From contig NZ_QYAB01000001.1 of assembly GCF_016758175.1 (NCBI RefSeq), positions 797,256-861,255 of the forward strand: a stretch of DNA of 64,000 nucleotides, read 5' to 3'. Every line of letters begins with the position of its first letter. Positions within the stretch are counted from its first letter, which is position 1. The notes beneath the pieces were generated by a model that saw nothing but the letters and a program-made list of their open reading frames with translations, did not search any database and had not been told where the DNA came from. Shown here one piece after another: positions 55,639 through 64,000 of the stretch. The DNA is from Leucobacter zeae. GTDB taxonomy: Bacteria; Actinomycetota; Actinomycetes; Actinomycetales; Microbacteriaceae. The translations under genes were made by a program, and so were the position numbers.

Positions 55639-56856
55639 ATGGATTCTGGTACTGGATACGGCATGAGCACCGCTGAGGGATTCGGGGTCGAAGTCCCGTC
55701 CCTGGAGCAGTGGCAGTTCGCCCCCTACCTGCAGTGGGCCATGCAGAACATCCAGTCCTTCCTGCCCGTGCACCAGATCAGCCGTGGCGATCGCGTGACC
55801 GAGTTCGCGCGACGCCCGGCGGACCTGGGCGGCCTCACCGCTGCGCATCCCTGGGACGAGCGCACGGCGACCCTCACCGAGGTGATGGCCGCGACCCACA
55901 CCGACGGCTGGATGATCACGCATCGCGGCGAGATCGTCGGCGAGCAGTATCTGGGCACGCTGCAACCCGCGGGAATGCATCTGCTCATGTCGGTCTCGAA
56001 ATCGTTGACGGCGACCACCGCCGGCTTGCTCGCGGCCAGCGGCGAGCTCGATCTCGATCGGCCGGTCACCGACTACGTGCCGGGACTCGTGGGCTCGGGC
56101 TACGACGGGGCGCTCGTCAGACATCTCGTCGACATGCGCACGGGCGTGAAGTTCTCCGAGGAGTACCTGGACGAGGACGCCGAGGTGCGGCTGCTCGAGG
56201 AGGCCATCGGCTGGGCGCCGAAGAAGCACCCAGAGGTGCCCGATTCGCTCCTCGGGTTCCTCGCGACGCTCGAGCGGGACACGCCGCACGGGGGCGACTT
56301 CGACTACAAGTCCTGCGAGACCGACGCGCTGGGGTTCGTGATCGAGGGGGCCGCCGGGCGTCACGCGGCCGACGTCATGTCCGAGCGGCTGTGGGCGCCG
56401 ATGGGCGCAGAGTTCGACGCCCACGTCGGTATCGACGCCGTCGGTTCCGGCATGTTCGACGGCGGGGTATCGGCCGCGATGCGCGATCTCGCGCGATTCG
56501 GGAACCTGTTCGTGAATCGGGGTCGGGCCCTCGACGGCGTCGCGGTGCTGCCCGAGTGGTGGGTCGACGACTGCTTCGCCGGGGGCCCCGACTCCCGCCA
56601 GGCCTTCGAGGCGACCTCCGACTACAACCTCATGCCGGGCGGCATGTACCGCAACGGGTTCTGGTTCCCGACCGCGAGCGACGACGTGATGCTCGCCCTC
56701 GGCATCCACGGCCAGATGATCTACATGAACCGCGCGACGGGCGTGGTCGGCGTGAAGGTGTCGAGCTGGCCGACGCCTCAGGACGCCGAGAAGCTCTTCT
56801 GGACCGTCCGGGCGTTCGAGGTCGCCTCCTGGGCCCTGAATCGCGGCGAGGCCTGA
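55639..56856 (+). CDS. S12-family serine hydrolase (beta-lactamase-like, NylB-like)
   Basis: This 405-aa hydrolase has the SxxK motif as S118-V-S-K121 in LLMSVSKSLTA and the Tyr motif around Y223 in FDYKSCETDALG; a GGMYRNGFWF segment is near residue 335. NylB-type 6-aminohexanoate-oligomer hydrolases and D-aminopeptidases belong to this group. There is no signal peptide, so it is probably cytoplasmic. The ATG used is the first in frame; a second ATG eight codons later is possible. It follows the ATP-grasp gene by 20 bases, which suggests a ligase-plus-hydrolase pair. Confidence 0.82.
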   Translation: MDSGTGYGMSTAEGFGVEVPSLEQWQFAPYLQWAMQNIQSFLPVHQISRGDRVTEFARRPADLGGLTAAHPWDERTATLTEVMAATHTDGWMITHRGEIVGEQYLGTLQPAGMHLLMSVSKSLTATTAGLLAASGELDLDRPVTDYVPGLVGSGYDGALVRHLVDMRTGVKFSEEYLDEDAEVRLLEEAIGWAPKKHPEVPDSLLGFLATLERDTPHGGDFDYKSCETDALGFVIEGAAGRHAADVMSERLWAPMGAEFDAHVGIDAVGSGMFDGGVSAAMRDLARFGNLFVNRGRALDGVAVLPEWWVDDCFAGGPDSRQAFEATSDYNLMPGGMYRNGFWFPTASDDVMLALGIHGQMIYMNRATGVVGVKVSSWPTPQDAEKLFWTVRAFEVASWALNRGEA

Positions 56857-57431
56857 GCGGGGAGCCGATCCACGCGGGGCGCACCCGATGGCGCGTCACG
56901 ACGCAGGAGCCAGACCGCACCGTTCTCCACCCGGGCGATCGGAGCTTCGCTGAACGATCCGAGCCCGGCCCGGATCATCGCGCCGTGAGCGACCACGATC
57001 GTCCCGGGGGCCGTGTCGAGGATGCGCGCGAACGCCGCGCTCGTGCGCGCGGTCATGGCCTCGATCGTCTCGGCACCGGGGATATCGAGCCCCGGCCACC
57101 GCTCGTGCACGTCGTCCACCAGCAATCCCTCCGCCTGCCCGAAGTCCCGTTCCCAGAGTTCGGGATCGACGTGCGGTCCGCTCGCGCCGAGGCCGTCGGC
57201 GATGATCCGCGCGGTCTCGATCGCCCGCCCGAGCGGCGAGGAGACGACTCGGCGCCAGTGCGCGCCGGTGGCTCCGGCCATCTCGGCGAGCAGGGCCGCC
57301 GTCGCCGCGGCCTGCTCCCGCCCGGTCGAGTTGAGGGGCACCTCGGTGCGCCCCTGGATGCGCCGCGCGAGGTTCCAGTCGGTCTCGCCGTGGCGCACGA
57401 CCGCGATGGCGTTCGGGATCGAGTGGGTCAT
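56778..57431 (-). CDS. Histidine phosphatase (phosphoglycerate mutase-like)
   Basis: This 217-aa phosphatase has the RHGETDWN signature at 13-20 (catalytic His14) and the second His in VVAHGAMIRAG. RRVVSSPLGRAIETARIIAD is the usual substrate-side segment. It overlaps the end of the convergent serine hydrolase gene by 79 bases, so the last 26 codons of each are on opposite strands. The substrate cannot be fixed; such actinobacterial proteins include phosphoserine and broad phosphatases. Confidence 0.9.
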   Translation of the reverse strand: MTHSIPNAIAVVRHGETDWNLARRIQGRTEVPLNSTGREQAAATAALLAEMAGATGAHWRRVVSSPLGRAIETARIIADGLGASGPHVDPELWERDFGQAEGLLVDDVHERWPGLDIPGAETIEAMTARTSAAFARILDTAPGTIVVAHGAMIRAGLGSFSEAPIARVENGAVWLLRRDAPSGAPRVDRLPAQASPRFRAQEATSNARTVQKSFSAS

Positions 57432-57523
57432 GCCTCAACCGTACGGTCCCGCCCTGCGACGGGGCTCCGAGTGCACCGCGCGTCGCGCGCGGAGGAACCG
57501 GACCTCGGTGCGAGGATCGAGAC

Positions 57524-57883
57524 ATGTTTGCAGTGACGACCAACGACGTTCCCGGATACCGTGTGACCCAGGTGCTCGGGGAGGTGATGGGGCTCACCGT
57601 GCGCTCGGCGAACTTCGGCCAGAACTTCACCGCCGGTTTCCGGGCGCTCGGCGGCGGCGAGATGCCCGAGTACACGAAGGTGATCTACGAGTCGCGCTGG
57701 GAGGTCATGAACCGGATGTGGGCTGAGGCCCAGTCGCGCGGCGCGAACGCCGTCATCGCCATGCGCTTCGACTCGGGCGCGATCGGCCAGTTCACCGAGT
57801 TCTGCGCCTACGGCACTGCCGTCGTCATCGAGCCGATCGCGGGCGCCCCCGCTGCGCCGGCGCAGGGCGGTCAGCCGGCCTGA
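57524..57883 (+). CDS. YbjQ / UPF0145 family protein
   Basis: This 119-aa protein has the UPF0145 pattern: VLGEVMGLTVRSANFGQNF near 18, EVMNRMWAEAQSRGANAVIAMRFD, and EFCAYGTAVVIEP. The fold is a small pentamer-forming alpha/beta domain of unknown function, sometimes called heavy-metal-binding domain. The ATG follows GATCGAGACATG without a strong Shine-Dalgarno. The last 10 residues are Pro/Ala-rich. Confidence 0.88.
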   Translation: MFAVTTNDVPGYRVTQVLGEVMGLTVRSANFGQNFTAGFRALGGGEMPEYTKVIYESRWEVMNRMWAEAQSRGANAVIAMRFDSGAIGQFTEFCAYGTAVVIEPIAGAPAAPAQGGQPA

Positions 57884-57990
57884 GGCTGGATCGACGCCGG
57901 ACCCGGGTCGGGGTCTGCCCCGCGCCTCGCCGCCGCGTCCGCGTCGGCGTCCGCGCGGGGCGCCCCGCGCCCTGCGCCCTGTTCGCTCAG

Positions 57991-58055
57991 GCACCGATTC
58001 GGCGAAACGCGTACAGTTCCCCGCGGATTCTGTATGCGATTGGCCGAATCGGTGC
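57991..58055. repeat. Nested palindrome of 65 bases
   Basis: A perfect 13-bp outer stem GCACCGATTCGGC / GCCGAATCGGTGC (57991-58003 and 58043-58055) encloses GAAA and ATTG linkers and a 9-bp inner stem CGCGTACAG / CTGTATGCG with one G-U pair. A 13-nt loop caps it. No U-run follows. It is structured enough for a small RNA, a protein site or a mobile palindromic unit. Confidence 0.75.
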
Positions 58056-58067
58056 GTGGGACGAAGA

Positions 58068-58150
58068 GATCCGGGATCGGAATCGCAGGGATCCGGGACC
58101 GGAATCGCAGGGATCCGGGACCGGAATCGCGGAGTTCCGGGGTCGGACGC
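58068..58150. repeat. 22-bp tandem array
   Basis: Three 22-bp units beginning GATCCGGGAYCGGAATCGC (58068-58089, 58090-58111, 58112-58133) and a partial fourth lie just downstream of the XRE gene. The array follows the nested palindrome. Confidence 0.8.
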
Positions 58151-58161
58151 CGAGCTCCGGC

Positions 58162-58383
58162 TCAGGGCTCGACGACGAGCAGATCCCCGACTCCGCAGTC
58201 GAGCGCGCGGCAGATCGCGGTCAGCGTCGAGAACCGGATCGCCCGCGCGCGGTCGTTCTTGAGCACCGACAGGTTCACGAGGCTGACCCCGACGGCCTCG
58301 CTGAGCTGGGTCAGCGTCATCCCGCGCTCGGCCAGCAGCTCGTCGAGGCGGCAGCGGATCGCGTGCGCCTCCTCAGGCGGCAT
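58162..58383 (-). CDS. Small XRE-family regulator
   Basis: This 73-aa DNA-binding protein of the Cro/CI type resembles YozG/YdaS-like partners of DUF2975 proteins. The helix-turn-helix is TLTQLSEAVGVSLVNLSVLKNDRARAIRFSTLTAICRALDC. The ATG shares a base with the stop of the DUF2975 gene (TGATG). It likely represses its own operon at the AT-rich operator upstream. The last residues (VGDLLVVEP) are typical of this compact group. Confidence 0.85.
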   Translation of the reverse strand: MPPEEAHAIRCRLDELLAERGMTLTQLSEAVGVSLVNLSVLKNDRARAIRFSTLTAICRALDCGVGDLLVVEP

Positions 58384-59105
58384 CAGACGAGCCCTTCGGT
58401 GTCGCGCTGGAGGCGCACGGCCCGGGTGAGCAGAGCGGTGATCAATCCGAGCACGATTCCGATCAGGAGCATCGGCCAATCGAGGTCCTGGAGCACGCTG
58501 AAGCTCGGCGGAACCACCCAGGACTGCGAGGAGACGTCCGAGACGGCGTCGCCGCTGGTGGGCAGGCCCAGTTCGGCGACCGCCAGCTCGCCCGCCAGCA
58601 TGCGGAACCAGGGCGCACCCACGGCGCTGACGAGCGTGAGCAGGCTGAGACCTCCGAGCGTCCAGAGCAGCGGTCCGGTGAAGGGACGCTGCTTCGCGAG
58701 CTTCGCGGCGAGCACGATGACCCCGAGGCACCCGAGCATCACGATGGTGAAGGGCAGTGCTGTGGCGATGCCGAGGAGTACACGGGAAGCCAATACGGGA
58801 TGCAGCGTGCGCAGTCCCGCCTCGCCCGGCGTGACCGAAATCAGCTCATCGGTGAACTGGGTGTCGATGGGATCCTGGGGGAGCTCGCCGTTCCGCTCCG
58901 GCAGCACCACCGGCACGTCGAACGAGACTCCTCCGTCCATCGGACCGCTCACGGTCCAGGAAGTGACGAGCAGGCAGTAGAGGGCGGCGATCAGGCCGAC
59001 CGCGGCGGCGACGGCGGTGAGGATCCCGAGCGCGGCCCTCCCGGCCAGGGGTGCGGAACGGGCGTGGTCGTCGAGTGACGTCGGCAGTGGGGGTGAGGAG
59101 GTCAT
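58383..59105 (-). CDS. DUF2975-like membrane protein
   Basis: This 240-aa membrane protein has four helices: about 25-48, 110-138, 146-168 and 214-232. The outer loop after the first helix is Asp/Pro-rich, and the Trp-rich WTVSGPMDGGVSF segment near 50 is family-like. DUF2975 genes are often followed by a small XRE regulator, as here. The function of the pair is unknown; links to cell-envelope or dormancy states have been proposed for such pairs but not shown here. Confidence 0.75.
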   Translation of the reverse strand: MTSSPPLPTSLDDHARSAPLAGRAALGILTAVAAAVGLIAALYCLLVTSWTVSGPMDGGVSFDVPVVLPERNGELPQDPIDTQFTDELISVTPGEAGLRTLHPVLASRVLLGIATALPFTIVMLGCLGVIVLAAKLAKQRPFTGPLLWTLGGLSLLTLVSAVGAPWFRMLAGELAVAELGLPTSGDAVSDVSSQSWVVPPSFSVLQDLDWPMLLIGIVLGLITALLTRAVRLQRDTEGLV

Positions 59106-59114
59106 CGTCCGATC

Positions 59115-59149
59115 CTTATCGAATATCGTTATTATCGCTTTTCGATAAG
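59115..59149. promoter_or_regulatory. AT-rich palindromic operator of the XRE/DUF2975 operon
   Basis: CTTATCGAA (59115-59123) and TTCGATAAG (59141-59149) form a perfect 9-bp inverted repeat. The spacer ATCG...TATCG repeats the ATCG word. The region is far more AT-rich than its surroundings and lies just upstream of the operon, so it is the probable promoter and XRE site. Confidence 0.7.
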
Positions 59150-59229
59150 ATAGGTGCGCGGGCGGCGCCCTGTCAAGGAGCGGACGCGCGCTCGGGATCG
59201 TATGGGCCCGTCCATCATCGGACGGGTCA

Positions 59230-59243
59230 CGCCGACGGCGAAC
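59230..59243 (+). promoter_or_regulatory. ClgR-like box upstream of clpC
   Basis: CGCCGACGGCGAAC matches the core of the actinobacterial ClgR operator as I recall it (CGCYNANRGCGWWS) and lies 85 bases before clpC. ClgR activates clp genes in Corynebacterium and Streptomyces. The upstream WNNW half fits only in part. Confidence 0.5.
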
Positions 59244-59327
59244 AGCGCCCCGCGATCCCGGTGCACCCCGTAGCCTTGATGCATCAGCGGTATCCCACCG
59301 TGCAAGGGAACCGCAAGGAGGTTACAG

Positions 59328-61853
<2,526 letters not shown>

Positions 61854-61873
61854 TCTCCGGACGCTCGTCGTTC

Positions 61874-61907
61874 GAACGGGCCCGCTGCTCCGGCAGCGGG
61901 CCCGTTC
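61874..61907 (+). terminator. Hairpin terminator after clpC
   Basis: GAACGGGCCCGCTGC / GCAGCGGGCCCGTTC is a perfect 15-bp stem with a 4-base loop, 20 bases after the clpC stop. CGCGTTCCC follows instead of a U-run. Confidence 0.85.
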
Positions 61908-61936
61908 CGCGTTCCCGCACCCCGTAAGCTGGAGCG

Positions 61937-62455
61937 ATGAGCAGTGCTTCAGAGATCCGGATCCGCGGGGCCCGCACGCGCGACGTGCCCCAGATGGTCG
62001 CCCTCATGGAGCCGCTGGTCGCGAGGCGCATCCTGCTCGGCAAGGACCTCGTCGACCTCTACGCAGCGGTGCCCGAGTTCCTCGTGGCCACGGATGCCTC
62101 CGACGCGGTCATCGGCTACGGCGCCGTCCACGTGATGTGGGAGCAGCTGGGCGAGGTCCGCACGCTCGGCGTGTCCGACGAATGGCTCGGACGGGGCGTC
62201 GGTCACCTGCTGCTCGAGGCGCTCGAGCGGCGTGCCGTCGAGCTCGGGCTCGAGCAGCTCTTCTGCCTCACCTTCGAGACCCGGTTCTTCGAAGCCCACG
62301 GGTTCGCAGAGGTCGGGGAGAACGCCGAGCTCGTCGCGGCCGACGTCTACGCGGAGCTGCTGCGCTCGAACGACGAGGGCGTCGCGGAGTTCCTCGACCT
62401 GGCGCGGGTCAAACCGAACACCCTCGGCAACACGCGCATGCTGAAGCACCTCTGA
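61937..62455 (+). CDS. argA: Amino-acid N-acetyltransferase, ArgA-like GNAT
   Basis: This 172-aa GNAT resembles the short glutamate N-acetyltransferase of Mycobacterium tuberculosis (Rv2747, about 174 aa). IRIRGARTRDVPQMVALMEPL opens it; the acetyl-CoA loop is VSDEWLGRGVGHLLLEALERRA; LGLEQLFCLTFETRFFEAHGFAEV is the acceptor-side signature. It may feed arginine synthesis. Other arginine genes are not in the window. A terminator separates it from clpC. Confidence 0.8.
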   Translation: MSSASEIRIRGARTRDVPQMVALMEPLVARRILLGKDLVDLYAAVPEFLVATDASDAVIGYGAVHVMWEQLGEVRTLGVSDEWLGRGVGHLLLEALERRAVELGLEQLFCLTFETRFFEAHGFAEVGENAELVAADVYAELLRSNDEGVAEFLDLARVKPNTLGNTRMLKHL

Positions 62456-62481
62456 CCGGGTTTCCGGGATACGCTGGCGCC

Positions 62482-63111
62482 ATGTCCACGCTGCGCGACC
62501 CGGTGGGGCGGAAGGACCGCAAGGTCTACGTCAGGCGACGCCTCGTCGTACTGCTCGTGCTGATCGCCGTGGTCGGCGCCGTCGCGCTGATCATCCTGAA
62601 GCCCGGCGGGCAGAGCGCCCCGAAGGATGCGGGGCAGGTCGAGGTTCCGAGCGACCTCGCGACCACTGACGGCGACGAGGACGAGGCGGAGGCCGCCGAC
62701 GGGAAGCCCAAGGCGTGCGGCGCGGGCCAGCTCGAGGTGGTCCCCCTCACCGACCAGGACGACTACGCCGAGGGCGAGCTGCCGAAGGTCTCGCTCAGCG
62801 TCGAGAACACGGGCGAGCAGCCGTGCTCTGCCGACCTGGGCACCGCCTCCCTGATCTTCGAGATCTCGAGCGGATCCGACCAGGTCTGGAGCTCGCAGCA
62901 CTGCCAGGAGGACGCCGATCACCGGGCGGTCTTGCTCGACCCGGGCAAGCCGGTCGAGACCGAGGGGCTCGAGTGGGATCGCACGCGGTCGAGTCCCGAG
63001 ACCTGCGATATCTCCCGCGATCCGGTGTCCGCGGGCGGCGCCTCGTACCATCTGCGCGCGAAGGCCGCCGGGGTGCAGGGGTCGGGGACCGCGCAGTTCC
63101 TGCTGTTCTGA
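62482..63111 (+). CDS. Membrane-anchored extracytoplasmic protein of unknown function
   Basis: This 209-aa protein has an Arg/Lys-rich N-terminus, one hydrophobic helix at about 20-40 and then an Asp/Glu/Ala-rich linker. The exported C-terminal domain (about 75-209) has several Cys residues (CGAGQLEV, QPCSADLG, HCQEDAD, ETCDISR) that could form two disulfides. No catalytic motif is evident. It is 26 bases downstream of the acetyltransferase gene and may share a transcript. Confidence 0.7.
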   Translation: MSTLRDPVGRKDRKVYVRRRLVVLLVLIAVVGAVALIILKPGGQSAPKDAGQVEVPSDLATTDGDEDEAEAADGKPKACGAGQLEVVPLTDQDDYAEGELPKVSLSVENTGEQPCSADLGTASLIFEISSGSDQVWSSQHCQEDADHRAVLLDPGKPVETEGLEWDRTRSSPETCDISRDPVSAGGASYHLRAKAAGVQGSGTAQFLLF

Positions 63112-63131
63112 CCGCGGGGAGCGCCCCGCGG
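63112..63131 (+). terminator. Hairpin after the membrane-anchored protein gene
   Basis: CCGCGGGG AGCG CCCCGCGG forms a perfect 8-bp stem starting at the base after the stop codon. Confidence 0.6.
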
Positions 63132-63209
63132 CGGGATCCGAGCCCGCCCCCTCCGGCATCCTGCGCCGTTTCGCTACCCGATTCCCGGGTTGCGGGGTTA
63201 TCGTGAGAC

Positions 63210-63392
63210 ATGGACAGGAAACGAGTTGAAGGTTCCGGTCTCAGGATGGAGATCATCCAGGGAACCGGAGAGGCTGTCGCGGTCGACGAGCTCGTCGACG
63301 ATCTGCTCCACGGCAACATGCGAGGCGTGCTGCACGCCCTCCACGAACCGCACAAGGACGCCGACGGGGAAGAGGCCGTTCAGGCGACCTGA
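63210..63392 (+). CDS. Small acidic hypothetical protein
   Basis: This possible 60-aa protein begins MDRKRVEGSGLRMEIIQG. The part after residue 13 (VAVDELVDDLLHGNMRGVLHALHEPHKDAD) is an acidic amphipathic helix that looks like real protein. An internal ATG at the MEIIQG position could be the true start. There is no strong Shine-Dalgarno for either start. It lies between two convergent genes, so it may be a small independent gene. Confidence 0.45.
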   Translation: MDRKRVEGSGLRMEIIQGTGEAVAVDELVDDLLHGNMRGVLHALHEPHKDADGEEAVQAT

Positions 63393-63448
63393 CGCGCACG
63401 CGCGTGTGCGGAGCGGCCGGATCCGGTGGCCGGATCGGGCGCGCTCGG

Positions 63449-64000
63449 TCAGTCGCGGTCGAGGTTCTCGAGCCGCAGCGCGAGCCACAGCTCCGCGCGG
63501 TCGTCCGCGTCCGCCAGCGTTCTCCCGGTGACGCGCTCGATCCGGGCGATGCGGTCGCGCAGCGTGTTGCGGTGGATCCCCAGCGCGGCGGCGGCCGGCC
63601 CGCGTTGGCCGTCGGCGAGGAACACCGCGCGCAGCGTGCTGCGCAGGAGATCGCGATCCTGCGCGTCCACCTCGGGAGCCGAGCCGGCATGGCGCGACAG
63701 CGGCCCGAGGACGTCGGCGGTGAGCGCGCTGCGCCCGTCGCCGAAGCCGTAGAGCGCTTCGAGGAGCGGGGCGCTGCGATCCGCCCACACGACCTCGGGT
63801 ACGCGCGGCGCCGTGTACAGCGGAGCGGTCGGCGAGAGCGCGTCCAACCGCGCGGCGGCCGAACGCCGACTGAGCGACGCCCGCGTCGCATCGGCGGGTC
63901 GCCCGACGACGGCGTCGAGCCCGTGGGCCGCGGCGATCTCGAGCGCGCGGTCGAGCGCGGGCGCGGAGTCGGCGCAGAGCTGCCACGCGGAGCTCAGTCC
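63449..64000 (-). CDS. PucR/CdaR-family regulator (3' part)
   Basis: This is the C-terminal part (at least 183 codons) of a regulator whose N-terminus lies beyond the window end; the frame is open to the last base. The C-terminal PucR-type helix-turn-helix is clear: LRAVFLADGQRGPAAAALGIHRNTLRDRIARIERVTGR, followed by RAELWLALRLENL. It is a second member of the family in this window, after the one at 4.8-6.4 kb. The regulated operon is outside the window. Confidence 0.85.
   Translation of the reverse strand, partial: GLSSAWQLCADSAPALDRALEIAAAHGLDAVVGRPADATRASLSRRSAAARLDALSPTAPLYTAPRVPEVVWADRSAPLLEALYGFGDGRSALTADVLGPLSRHAGSAPEVDAQDRDLLRSTLRAVFLADGQRGPAAAALGIHRNTLRDRIARIERVTGRTLADADDRAELWLALRLENLDRD

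Noticed and set aside
58068..58150. CRISPR-like array
   Set aside because: The 22-bp units are directly adjacent with no spacers, and no cas gene is near.

Overview
The window is a GC-rich actinobacterial chromosome segment. Gene order, short overlaps, GTG/TTG starts and the core block ppa, tilS, hpt, ftsH, folE, folP-folB, folK, DUF3180, two bPH2 proteins, DUF2520, lysS, cls, clpC point to a member of the Microbacteriaceae, probably Leucobacter-like. That placement is an inference from gene content and synteny, not from a database search. I see no rRNA, tRNA, CRISPR array, insertion sequence or prophage.

Region 1 (1-9.6 kb) is a peptide and amino-acid utilisation zone. It holds the end of a family-5 solute-binding protein, an erythromycin-esterase-like protein and an S9A prolyl oligopeptidase on the plus strand. 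Facing them is a minus-strand operon of M20 deacylase, GNAT acyltransferase, N-succinylamino acid racemase (OSBS/NSAR) and a PucR-type regulator. The three enzymes are the parts of the pathway that converts D-amino acids irreversibly to L-amino acids. Region 2 (9.6-21 kb) is mixed: a VIT-family membrane protein, an ABC-F ATPase with a long leader, SRPBCC, ASCH, VOC, GNAT and LLM-flavin genes, and a large LuxR/LAL regulator preceded by an 80-aa protein. Region 3 (21-25.9 kb) holds an AraC regulator and a copper-defence unit: a CopB-type P1B ATPase and a CueP-like lipoprotein, each with a near-identical CsoR-type palindrome at its promoter.

Region 4 (25.9-38 kb) has a MarR-controlled MMPL exporter in an operon with a pyrimidine-dimer glycosylase and a TIGR01777 epimerase. 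It continues with SelO, a PACE-type exporter, a DNA-binding protein of unknown role, and a trio of acyl-adenylate ligase, FabF-like ketosynthase and acyl-CoA dehydrogenase without a visible acyl carrier. Region 5 (38-53.6 kb) is conserved housekeeping: M23 endopeptidase, ppa, tilS, hpt, ftsH, a tightly overlapping folate operon that runs into membrane PH-domain proteins, lysS, a 59-aa membrane protein and cardiolipin synthase.

Region 6 (53.6-64 kb) opens with an unassigned pair: an ATP-grasp protein with a histone-like Lys/Ala-rich N-terminal tail, followed by an S12 serine hydrolase. Then come a histidine phosphatase, YbjQ, an autoregulated XRE/DUF2975 pair with an AT-rich palindromic operator, clpC with a ClgR-like box, an ArgA-like acetyltransferase, a membrane-anchored protein of unknown function and the 3' part of a second PucR-type regulator.

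Intergenic DNA is unusually structured for such a compact segment. It contains a dispersed ATCCTGCG/CGCAGGAT palindrome at three sites, a second dispersed repeat near 4.6 and 32.5 kb, 18-, 22- and 26-bp tandem arrays, and two nested palindromes (9.75 and 58.0 kb). The best candidates for undescribed biology are the ATP-grasp/serine-hydrolase pair and the ligase/ketosynthase/dehydrogenase trio.
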